The translations under genes and the position numbers were made by a program. From Pseudorasbora parva (Eukaryota; Chordata; Actinopteri; Cypriniformes; Gobionidae): a stretch of DNA of 64,000 bases. Positions 32,640-42,728 of the stretch are shown here, piece by piece; position 1 is the first letter of the stretch, and the number at the start of each line of letters is the position of its first letter. The DNA lies in assembly GCF_024679245.1 (NCBI RefSeq), contig NC_090184.1, positions 5,522,547 through 5,586,546 of the forward strand, in the 5' to 3' direction. The notes under the pieces were generated by a model, which saw only the letters and a list, made by a program, of their open reading frames with translations, was not told where the DNA came from and did not search any database.

Positions 32640-33577
32640 ATCATGAGGTCAAAGGATCTGCCTGAAGAGCTCAGAGGCAGATTTCTGGCAAGGCACAGAT
32701 CTAGCCACGGTTACAAATGCATTTCTGCTGCACTTGGAAGACGGTTGGGATGACCAGAACCCTTCCTAGAGCTGGCCATCCAGCCAAACTGAGCTATCAG
32801 AGGAGAAGAGCCTCGGTGAGAGAGGTAAAGAAGAACCCAAAGATCACTGTGGAGGAGCTCCAGAGATGCAGTCGGGAGATGGGAGAAAGATGTAGAAAGT
32901 CAACCATCACTGCAGCCCTCCACCAGTCGGGGCTTTATGGCAAAGTGGCCAGACGGAAGCCTCTCCTCAGTGCAAGCACATGAAAGTTTGCTAAAGAACA
33001 CCTGAAGGAACACTTCAAGAATGTAAAAAATAAGATTCTCCGGTCTGATAAGACCAATATAGAACTTTTTGGCCTTAATTCTAAGCGGTATGGTGGAGAA
33101 AAATATTACCTGTCCAATAAAGTCCCAACAGTGAAGCATGGTGGTGGCAGCATCATGCTGTGGGGGTGTTTTTCAGATGCAGGGACAGGACGAATAATTG
33201 CAATCAAGGGAAAGATGAATGCTGCCAAGTACAGGGATATCCTGGACGAAATCCTTCTCCAGAGTGCTCAAGACCTCAGACCGGGGCGAAGGTTCACCTT
33301 CCAACAAGACTATGACCCTAAGCACACAGCTAAAATAACGGAGGAGTGGCTTCACAACAACTCTGTGACTGTTCTTGAATGGCCCAGCCAGAGCCCTGAC
33401 TTAAATCTCTGGAGAGACCTGAAAATGGCTGTCCACCAACGTTTACCATCTAAGCTGACAGAACTGGAGAGGGTCTGCAAGGAGGAATGGATCCCCAAAC
33501 CTAGGTGTGAAAATTTTGTTTCATCTTTCCCAAAAAGACTCATTAGATCAAATTGGGAGAATATAGACTCATATTAG
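32640..33577 (+). pseudogene. Tc1-like transposase pseudogene lacking the catalytic Glu
   Basis: Frames at 32550-32753, 32717-32983 and 33131-33577 together give a Tc1 transposase: N-terminal DNA-binding region (S-K-D-L-P-E-E-L-R-G-R), G-G-G-S-I-M-L-W-G-C-F glycine box, and F-Q-Q-D-Y-D-P-K-H-T-A with the second catalytic Asp (about 33309). The motif normally reading S-P-D-L-N-P-I-E-N-L-W is shortened here to S-P-D-L-N-L-W (about 33393-33413), consistent with an in-frame 12-bp deletion that removes the catalytic glutamate. Frameshifts and a tga near 32981 also disrupt the N-terminal half. Inactive. Confidence 0.9.
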
Positions 33578-33893
33578 ATCAAATATTTCAGGTTTTCTTT
33601 TTTAAAGGGGGGGTGAAACACTCAGTTTCAGTCAGTGTCATGTCAATCTTGAGTACCTATAGAGTAGCATTGCATCCTGCATATCTCCGAAAAGTCTTTA
33701 TTTTTTTTATAATTATATAAGAAAGATGCGCTGTTCCGAGTCTTTCCGAAAAAAGCCGAGCGGGTGGGGGCGTGTCGTGTGAGCGGAGCTAAATAATGAC
33801 GTGTGCTCGCTGCTGCTATTGTGTTGAGTCGAGTGCGTCGTAAAGCTGTGTCATCCCTAACAGCGGGAAAAAAACTTTATTCAAAATAAAAAT

Positions 33894-34003
33894 ATGGCTT
33901 TTAATCAGATACAGCCATACATCTATGATCCGGAATCAGACCCAGAGGCTGCAGTTGAACAGGAGCAGCAGCAAAAACGACTAGAGCAGGACGTCTGTAT
34001 GTG
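33894..34003 (+). pseudogene. acidic/Gln-rich exon (copy 2)
   Basis: ATG at 33894 starts the same M-A-F-N-Q-I-Q-P-Y-I-Y frame as copy 1, again 110 bp. The donor that reads gtaagt in copy 1 is gtacaa here, so splicing would be lost. The frame continues by chance into intron-like sequence. Confidence 0.55.
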
Positions 34004-34474
34004 GTACAAGTTATACACTAACTATATAATATGCTTAGCGGCTTGTGTTATTTACATATTTATACTTGAATTATATCGTCGTATTTTTGTCTTTGAAGGT
34101 GTACATGTGGGAAGTGCAGTTGTGCACGTGTGTGTGTGTGTTTACGCGTGGTTTGTGTAGACAGGAAGCGGACTGGTTTTGCACGGCAGGTTAAGTTAGT
34201 GTTTACATAGAAAGACACGGAATAGTAGCGCATTTGAATGAAGAAGCGCGCTTATTTAGTTCAACATATTTCCCCCCTCTTTGTGTATTGTTGTTTGGAG
34301 TGCTTTTACAATACACAAACATAAAGTTACACATATAGTGGCCAGCTAAACAAATGTACAAGCACTACACATCGCATGCTCCATTGATCAATTAACTATA
34401 CGTGATCATGTTTGGGCTACTCGATGAGCATAACGTTAGGCAAAAACACAGACATTTGAAGCAGTCTCACTCAC

Positions 34475-34727
34475 CGCCTGCGGTTCTAACGTTGGGACTG
34501 CTCCATCATTCAGCATTAGGCGATCGGGAAAATCCGGCGTCGAACTGGGCCTTGTTTATGAAACAGTCGGCACCGAAATGCAGCGAACAGATATAAACAT
34601 TTGCGCAACTCAGTTGCTGATCCGGAAAAGCAAATTACATCCACTGTTGCCTTAACGCGGGGTTTTGGGGGAATCTGTGCAGGACTGTCTTGGTCTGGCA
34701 ACCAAAAACGCACTTTTTTGGTGACAT
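34475..34727 (-). pseudogene. THAP-type zinc-finger exon (copy 2)
   Basis: From ATG 34727 the frame keeps the first zinc ligand pair (K-K-C-V-F-G-C), H-R-F-P, Q-Q-W and I-C-S-L-H-F, so all four C2CH ligands are present apart from the shared in-frame taa after Q-Q-W-M. It ends at gtgagt, as in copy 1. Better preserved than copy 1 at the first Cys and at the Pro of H-R-F-P. Confidence 0.75.
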
Positions 34728-35219
34728 TGTTATGTGCACATCACCTGTCCAGCATCCTACAAGCCAGCGCTTTGATGGGCGTAGCCTGTTACTTTCGCTC
34801 TCTCCCTCTCTCTCTCTCACGCGCTTCCGGTAGAATTGTCCGTAAGGCCCATACAAGGATATTCCGCCCCCATTAACGTCAAAGGGGACGCATGATCTCA
34901 AAAAACTTGCCGAAACTTATGACTAACCGGAAGTAGTATTTTTGACAAAGAAATACTCCCATCAAACGTCCACCTTAACTTTTGAAACTTTGTCTATGTT
35001 TAGTATGGGATTCCAAGTCTTTAACAGTGTAAAAAGATCAGTATGCATGAAACAGCATTTCACCCCCCCTTTAATAAATCTCTGCAAAAAGGTCAACAAG
35101 TCTGTGTTTTTTGTGCCATTGTGGGGTGCTGTGTGTACATTAATAAGAAAAAATGGCAAATGGCTGAAATATAATAAAGTGAGAAAAATGTATGTGGGTC
35201 TGAATACTTTCTGTACCCA

Positions 35220-35350
<131 letters not shown>

Positions 35351-36420
35351 TATTTTTCATTCACTATATATATAGTATATATGCAATGACACTCAGGCTT
35401 TTTAAATGTGACTTAAATCGTAATATTTCTCCAGTACAACTTGGTCTCTAATACAGCAGAATATGATCTATGATTTTAAAGCTTTCCAACAGGAAGTGCT
35501 CTGAATCCATTGGATCACATTTGCCTGGCTCTCCGTCTATCTCTCCCTCTCTTTTCCCTTTCTTTCAGAGCTCTGATAAGGAGTATTACACTGTCGCATA
35601 CAGTGGGGGATGGCTAATCTGAGAAAGAAACATTACTCCCTGTTTTCCAATTTGCATGCTAATAGAGTTCCCATGCTCATCTGATCATCTGATATAGCCT
35701 GATCATTGCTATAACCAGAGGCATCAACCCTTTCTTTCTTATTTGAGGGGGCACCAGCGGCTCTTCTGACATATATAACCATATACAGTAGATTTGTTAA
35801 GGCTGGTATACATAACCAAAACACAACATTTCAAACATTATTAATCAAAATCGACTGGGTTAAAAGTTTAAAGGGGCACATATATTTTGAATGGGCCTGA
35901 AGCTGCAAGTTAAAACATATTATACATATTAAATATAGTAAAGAAGGCGCCTGGCGGTGTAAAAATAGCTTGCGCTCTAAATAAAGACATTACATTTAAT
36001 TAAACTTAATCCACTTTAAAACCCAGACACAAAAACACCCCCCCCCCCCACACACACACACACCAACCTTTAATTCAGACTAGACTTGAAAGAGCCTGAT
36101 ACGTACATTTGATTAAGATATAAAGTAGTCTTGAAATGGGTTTATATTTCACTTGCAGATTAAATAATTTTGCAACACATGTAACTTTAAAACCGAGCAT
36201 GTGTAAAACTTCCCTTGAATTCAGATCAAAAGAGGAACTGTGAACACTTTTGGAGTAAGGTATTGCAGCATGAAAGAGAGCTTTGTTTTGGAAAGTGTGT
36301 GTCTGTGTGTGTCCGTGTCTGTGTGTGTTCCGTTCAACACAGCAGCATCCTTCCGGCCGGAAGCTGTAGCCCAAGTACATCAGCAAGTCAATTACACCGG
36401 TTAAGGGACTTTCTCAGAGA

Positions 36421-36507
<87 letters not shown>

Positions 36508-36519
36508 GTGCGTGTGTGC

Positions 36520-36565
<46 letters not shown>

Positions 36566-37020
36566 GAATGCCAGCATAAATGTCTGACTCATGCTCAACA
36601 CCATACAATATCTCAAATACAATGATTTACACATATGCCTAGCTGACATATAACATGGATATGAACTTTTGTTTTCAACATCATCGTTTCTTCAACAATA
36701 AATATATATATTTTTAAAATGAGGGACAGATTAAAACTCCCTTAGCAACTTTTTATCTGACTACTTCAGTCAGTTTCACTACCTTTCAAATGCCTGTGGA
36801 TTTTATTGTTTTTGATTGGATTGTCTATAATTATATTGTTTAGGAGATTCCCCCCTTCTATGTAAACTACTTTGAGTACCCATAAAAGCACTATATAAAT
36901 GTAACAAGTTATATTTTATGTTATATTATACCTTATTTATTATAAAGTGTCCATCATAAAATATTGTTAGATTGTACAAAATGTAAACAAATAGTGAAAT
37001 AAACTATGTCAATATTTGTT
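35351..37020. other. no gene assigned
   Basis: A polypyrimidine stretch ending ...ctttctttcag at about 35568 is followed by a short open frame (S-S-D-K-E-Y-Y-T-V-A-Y-S-G-G-W), an acceptor-like configuration but with no family match. Mixed C-run and (CA)n lie at 36038-36063. Confidence 0.4.
36424..36560. repeat. (TG)n microsatellite with TGCG variants
   Basis: tg dinucleotides with cg interruptions near 36503-36530. The Cys/Val frames across it are artefacts. Confidence 0.98.
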
Positions 37021-38240
37021 AAAAATATTTTAATAAATGTTTACACAGTTACAACAGAATGAACTAAAGAGCTTAAATACACAATATAACAAACTAAATG
37101 CAAACAGGTGTGATTTAAATACTCATTTAATGAATTGTCATGACAACCAAGGGACAAACGGGAACATAAAACAAAGGGAAACATGCTAACAGTCCCAATA
37201 GACCAAAACTAAGCATAACTACGACAACAGAATACTTGTGGAAAGGGGGTTGGGTGCTCTGGAAGATAGGAACCTAGAAGAAGCTCCGACAGAAAGAACC
37301 AGGGTGGCGTTGAAGAAGGAAGGAGCCATGGAGGTGAGGATAAAAGTAGTAGCCAGGTGAGAATCTAGAGTACAGCCAGGATGAAAGCCCACTGGGGAAA
37401 GGAGGGAGGAGCCATGATGGAGACTTTGCTGATGACACCAGGGGGATGACTGGTGGAGATGAGGTCGGTGGTGTGGAGTTCAATGCGCAGATGGGACTGG
37501 GTGACCGGGCATATGATCCTGGAGGTTGAGGAGAAGCCACAGCGACAAGCATCCAAGATGGAGCCAGGGTGCCTGAGGACTGAATCCGACCTGGTGGAAC
37601 TGAGGTGGAGCCAGATGAAGCCAAAGGGGTGAAGAGAACCAGTGCTATAGAGTGTAAGTCTGTGGTGCAGGCAGGGTGACATCTGACCAAGGCGTAGCTG
37701 GAGAAGTCTGAGACCTGAAGACCTGAAGACCAGAGGCAAATCCACACAATATAGAGGAGTTAGAGGAGAAAACGAGGGGCTGAAGGGAACTAGTGGAGGC
37801 AGGTCTGATGGACTGGCTGACTTTTGAAGAGGAGACGGTAGAGGGAGGTTGGGTGGAAACTCTGGACACACAGGAGACTTGGAGCTGGGAGGAACCAAAA
37901 GAGATGGAGAATAAGGAAAACTTCCTCTTCCAATTCTCTCAAATACTCCTCAATTTTTTTTAAAAAACAGTTCAGCTGCAGCTCACCGCATCAGTGAGAG
38001 TGTGGACCGTGTCTTCCTTCATTTCCTCGTGATCCACAGGTAATCCCACAAAGACGCATGCTGTTGCTGTCTCACACACCTGGTCAGACTCACCGTGGGG
38101 CTCAGGCTCCAGGGCGATGGTTGGCTCAGCCCACATTTCTGGCTCATGCATCATGGAGGGATGCATCGATTGTCTGCGACCAGCATGGATGGAGAATAAG
38201 GAAAACATCCACTTCCAATTAATTATAAAAACAGTCTTGT
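37021..38240 (-). pseudogene. decayed LTR-retroelement remnant (gag-like variable region plus LTR-like end)
   Basis: On the minus strand a proline/serine-rich open frame (37365-37898, starting M-V-P-P-S-S-K-S-P-V-C-P-E-F-P-P) and neighbouring frames resemble the low-complexity, variable gag-like proteins of fish LTR elements. Downstream on the same strand (37190-37021) the sequence is LTR-like: tgttagcatgtttccctttg, an aaatgagtatttaaatc promoter-like stretch and aataaa near 37030. A segment beginning atggagaataaggaaaac is present twice (about 37899 and 38190), suggesting internal duplication. No second LTR found. Confidence 0.5.
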
Positions 38241-39723
38241 GTTCATATTTGAACCACAACAGAGTTCATTTAGCAGCTGACAAAGACCCATCTTTTCAGA
38301 GGTCTCAGTCAACTTGTTTGGTGCGCACCAGGGTTCGGATGCAGCATTCACACATTTCCAAATGGACCGCACTAAAAGAGCAATCACACCCAGGTTTTAA
38401 TCCAACCAATGCCAACATGTCAAGTGAAAGACAACTTTTATGGCAACTTTAAGGTGTTTTTTGGAGCTTGGCAGCCCCTGGTCACTCTACTGTGTTTGAA
38501 GACACAAGCTAAATAAGTTAACAAAAGTCAAATGGGTTTGGAGAAACATTACGGGGAAGTAAATGATGACAGAGTTTTCATTTTTGTGAACTATCTGAGC
38601 TATTTCTTTAAATAGTCCTGTAGCGTAAAAATAATGAAATAGTGTGTATAATAATTATAAAAGTATTTGCTGTTTGAAATAGTTTTAGGATTATATTGAA
38701 GGTAACAGTTGCAATAATCAATCTCCATATTTTCAACTGTCATGTTCTGTCAGTGCATACTTCAATTCCCTTGGCTCTTTTGGCTGCATCATGCTTCAGA
38801 ATTCTCTGAAAACTTGCATATTTCCTTAAGCATCTCTGAGAGAATGCAGGCACGGCAAAAGAAGTTTCGGCATGCCTTGGGAATAAAGACGAACAAAAGC
38901 CAGATGTGAGCATGTTTACTTGGCCCATAGTTTCTGTAGACAGGGCTGTACACAACCCCCTCCCTCCTCACACCCACATTTTTCCATACCCGTCTGACTT
39001 TCAGTTCTTCCTGAATTAAGAAGGTTACATTAGACAGTAGGGTCATCGACAGGGTCAACTGTGACCGTATTGAGAGTGACGTCCATGTGTGACGACTGTG
39101 AAGAAACACACCAAGCGAGAAGTGTTGAGCAGTTTACACGTTTCCTGTGAGATCACAGGCATTTTATATTGATTTATGAATGGAGAAGGTCCATGACACT
39201 TTACTATAGAAAGGATTTGCATCTCAGAGCCTGGCTTTACAATCTTAATAAAAATGCAGAGGAGAATGGCATATATAAATAGAATATCATAGTCATAACC
39301 TCTGAGAAAGCACGATAAGTTATAGACTCATATATCATTTACATTAATACTTATAAATTATTGTATTAAATGTATCTAAAAAAAATCTATAATTTTCACA
39401 ATAAGTAAATTACGCTGATTTTTAACTACTTGTATAGTCTCTTATCCAAAAACTCTTATTCAACTCGCATCAACTAAAATCTGATATGCATTTAGATATT
39501 CAGTAAGAATGAATAGGGTTTTTTCCCCCACCTGATTCGCTAAAGGAATTATGCAAATCATTTAACATTACAGGAATACCCACTAAGTAAAGTTACAAAC
39601 ATTCCAGCGAACCATGTAACAACCATTACGACCCGTGTAAAAAATGCAAGAAACTGTTTCTTAAAGTCAGCATGACACTGAAATGTGCAATAGTTTTTTC
39701 TTTTCTCCATTGTCACATAAACA
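38241..39723. other. no gene recognised
   Basis: Open frame 38789-39109 (minus) is 106 codons but has no recognisable motif and AT-rich flanks. I do not call it. Confidence 0.45.
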
Positions 39724-39785
39724 GATCAGTCATAACATTATGACCACTGACAGGTAAAGTGAATAATACTGGTTATCTCTTCAGA
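39724..39785 (+). mobile_element. isolated terminal repeat of the DD34E Tc1 family
   Basis: cagtcataacattatgacca and the following gaataatactggttatctct match the terminal repeat and leader type of the element at 22000-23122. Only about 60 bp remain. Confidence 0.7.
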
Positions 39786-39787
39786 GT

Positions 39788-39838
39788 CAAGAGAGGGCTC
39801 CAGCCCTTGACCAGCGTCCAGAGATGGCTTCAGGTCAT
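39788..39838 (-). repeat. stray minisatellite unit (about 1.5 copies, inverted)
   Basis: gagggctccagcccttgacc and agcgtccagagatggcttca are the reverse complement of the 30-bp unit that fills 1-2921, with about four differences. The plus strand here reads R-A-P-A-L-D-Q-R-P-E-M-A, the same peptide frame as the array's minus strand. Confidence 0.8.
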
Positions 39839-39894
39839 GGCCCCATAGCTCAGCACGAGACATTTTTTGGGAGGGTGGGCAGTAGTAGTATTGT

Positions 39895-39995
39895 AGTCAA
39901 GACCACCTAAACCAAGACCAAGACTTTGAAGGGCCGAGACCAAGTCAAGACCAAGACAAGCCGAGACCGAGACAAGACCAAGACCAGTGCAAGCC
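39895..39995. repeat. gaccaa/gagacc simple repeat
   Basis: Imperfect tandem gaccaagac, gagaccaag and caagacc units. Confidence 0.8.
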
Positions 39996-40327
39996 CCCAC
40001 ACTTATGATAAAATGTGCTAATCTCGATGGGGTATTTATCTCAGACACAGTCCGATATGTCTTAAATAAATGTGAATAACATGAGGTGGAATGTGTATCA
40101 TACAGATATGCATTAGTATGCTGCTTAGGCAAATTATTTTATATATATTTACATATACAAATTTTCATTTACAATTGGAAAATGCAATTGTGCAGCTTTA
40201 TTGTGCAACAGCAAGGAAAACCCTGTACTTGCATTTTATTTTGATTAACTCTAGTTTGATTTAACAAATATCTCACATGTGAGATGTCACAAAATGGTCT
40301 TCGGTGGTGGCTGATCGACCTGGTCAT

Positions 40328-40472
<145 letters not shown>

Positions 40473-40554
40473 TATGATATTTCTCATGTCTGTGAGACAA
40501 GTAGCCTATATGCAGAGTTTTGGTTTATTTATGAGACCGCTCCAGTTCATGTGC

Positions 40555-41160
40555 GTTCATGTCCGTCATGTCCGCTCTGTTCTACAAAGACTCATTGACA
40601 ACCAACTTTACGAAAAACCTGAGAATTGTGAGTTTCATCAGACTGTCACGTCCTTCCTGGGTTTATCAGTCCTGAAGGGGTCGCCATGGATGACACCAAG
40701 GTCCAGACAGTAGTAAATTGGCCATTACCCACCACTCTGAAAGAACTGCAACACTTCTTAGGATTTGCTAACTTCTACAGACGATTCATCAGGGACTTCA
40801 CACCTGTTTCTATCACCTGGATTATTTAAGCCTCTGCACACATTCATTCATTGCAGAGTCTTGTTTTTGCCCCCGCTGACACTACTGAGTGTTTTTCCTG
40901 TTTTCTTTGATTCCCTAGCATGAGCTTGGATTGTTTGTTACCCTTGAGATTGTTCGCTGCGTGTCCTGTATTCATCTGTCTGCTTACTGGATTACTCTGC
41001 CTTGTCTACTGCCTGTCCCGACTCTTCACCTGTTCATGTTCACAATCTGCCATTGCCTTGGACACTTTTATTGCTGCATGGTGATTGACCTCTGCCTGTT
41101 TTACTATGATTTTTTATAAATAAAGCTGATTATGTATCCCACCAATTATCCTGCTTCATC
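40555..41160 (+). pseudogene. Gypsy-like pol fragment joined to an LTR-like end
   Basis: About 40580-40800 reads (with one frame change near 40650) as the end of a Gypsy-type reverse transcriptase: [15 protein letters not shown], then G-V-A-M-D-D-T-K-V and [15 protein letters not shown], the motif linking reverse transcriptase to RNase H. At about 40802 it changes to LTR-like sequence with a promoter-like ttatttaag (about 40825) and aataaa (about 41120). RNase H, integrase and one LTR are missing, so a large internal deletion has occurred. Confidence 0.75.
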
Positions 41161-41172
41161 ACAATATACATA

Positions 41173-42726
41173 CAGGGTGTGCAGAGTTATTAGGCAAATG
41201 AGTATTTTGACCACATCATCCTCGTTATGCATGTTGTCTTACTCCAAGCTGTATAGGCTGGAAAGCCTACTACCAGTTAAGCATATTAGGTGATGTGCAT
41301 CTCTGTAATGAGAAGGGGTGTGGTCTAATGACATCAACACCCTATATCAGGTGTGCATAATTATTAGGCAACTTCCTTTCCTTTGGCAAAATGGGTCAAA
41401 AGAAGGACTTGACAGGCTCAGAAAAGTCAAAAATAGTGAGATATATTGCAGAGGGATGCAGCAGTCTTAAAATAGCCAAGCTTCTGAAGCGTGATCAACG
41501 AACAATCAAGCGTTTCATTCAAAATAGTCAACAGGGTCGCAAGAAGCGTGTGGAAAAACCGAGGCACAAAATAACTGCCCGTGAACTGAGAAAAGTCAAG
41601 CATGCAGCTGCCAAGATGCCACTTGCAACCAGTTTGGCCATATTTCAGAGCAGCGACATCACTGGAGTGCCCAAAAGCACAAGGTGTGCAATACTCAGAG
41701 ACATGGCCAAGGTAAGAAAGGCAGAAAGTCGACCACCACTGAACAAGACACACAAGCTGAAACGTCAAGACTGGGCCAAGAAATATCTCAAGACTGATTT
41801 TTCTAAGGTTTTATGGACTGATGAAATGAGAGTGAGTCTTGATGGGCCAGATGGATGGGCCGTGGCTGGATTGGTAAAGGGCAGAGAGCTCTAGTCCGAC
41901 TCAGACGCCAGCAAGGTGGAGGTGGAGTACTGGTTTGGGCTGGTATCATCAAAGATGAGCTTGTGGGGCCTTTTCGGGTTGAGGATGGAGTCAAGCTCAA
42001 CTCCCAGTCCTACTGCCAGTTTCTGGAAGACACCTTCTTCAAGCAGTGGTACAGGAAGAAGTCTGCATCCTTCAAGAAAACCATGATTTTCATGCAGGAC
42101 AATGCTCCATCACACACGTCCAAGTACTCACCAGCGTGGCTGGCAAGAAAGGGTATAAAAGAAGAAAATCTAATGATATGGCCTCCTTGTTCACCTGATC
42201 TGAACCCCATTGAGAACCTGTGGTCCATCATCAAATGTGCGATTTACAAGGAGGGAAAACAGTTCACCTCTCTGAACAGTGTCTGGGAGGCTGTGGTTGC
42301 TGCTGCACGCAATGTTGATGGTGAACAGATCAAAACACTGACAGAATCCATGGATGGCAGGCTTTTGAGTGTCCTTGCAAAGAAAGGTGGCTATATTGGT
42401 CACTGATTTGTTTTTGTTTGGTTTTTGAATGTCCGAAATGTATATTTGTGAATGTTGAGATGTTATTTTGGTTTCACTGGTAAAAATAAATAATTGAAAT
42501 GGGTATAAATTTGTTTTTTGTTAAGTTGCCTAATAATTATGCACAGTAATTGTCACCTGCACACAAAGATATCCCCCTAAAATAGCTAAAACTAAAAACT
42601 AAAACTTCCAAAAATATTCAGCTTTGATATTAATGAGTTTTTTGTGTTCATTGAGAACATGGTTGTTGTTCAATAATAAAATTAATCCTCAAAAATACAA
42701 CTTGCCTAATAATTCTGCACTCCCTG
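41173..42726 (+). mobile_element. near-intact DD37E Tc1-like transposon (1554 bp) with paired subterminal repeats
   Basis: TA at 41171-41172 and 42727-42728 flank inverted ends (left cagggtgtgcagagttatta; right, as reverse complement, cagggagtgcagaattatta). A second pair of inverted motifs (gtgcataattattaggcaac) lies inside at 41353-41372 and 42524-42543, about 170 bp from each end, giving two transposase-binding-like motifs per end in the IR/DR style known from Sleeping Beauty-type elements. The transposase is interrupted by one frameshift only. Confidence 0.92.
41391..42406 (+). pseudogene. Tc1-like transposase (DD37E), one frameshift
   Basis: The enzyme would cut and paste its element at TA dinucleotides. 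Start ATG at 41391 (M-G-Q-K-K-D-L-T). N-terminal helix-turn-helix (S-S-L-K-I-A-K-L-L-K-R-D-Q-R-T-I-K-R-F) is followed by a GRKKR-type basic motif and L-W-T-D-E-M-R-V with the first catalytic Asp (about 41818). The frame breaks near 41861, consistent with loss of one base, and continues from about 41864 to 42406: G-G-G-G-V-L-V-W-A-G, M-Q-D-N-A-P-S-H-T (second Asp, about 42098) and S-P-D-L-N-P-I-E-N-L-W. Asp and Glu are 37 residues apart, the spacing reported for the DD37E (TRT-type) group. Otherwise full length, about 340 residues. Confidence 0.93.
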
Positions 42727-42728
42727 TA

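Larger units (their letters stand above)
33606..35070 (-). mobile_element. TTAA-flanked Kolobok-like element with THAP and acidic exons (copy 2, 1.47 kb)
   Basis: Inverted relative of 19342-20513. TTAA at 33602-33605 and 35071-35074 flank agggggggtgaaac and caccccccct ends. It is about 290 bp longer than copy 1, keeping more sequence between the two exons (about 34010-34470), so the two copies are different internal-deletion forms or copy 1 lost more. It sits in the 3' part of a Tc1-like element. Confidence 0.85.

Noticed and set aside
35568..35630. Terminal exon after a polypyrimidine-AG signal
   Set aside because: Only about 17 codons, no family match, and such acceptor-like sequences are common by chance.
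38789..39109. 106-codon minus-strand frame as a host gene
   Set aside because: No recognisable motif, AT-rich neighbourhood, no splice or start context that stands out.
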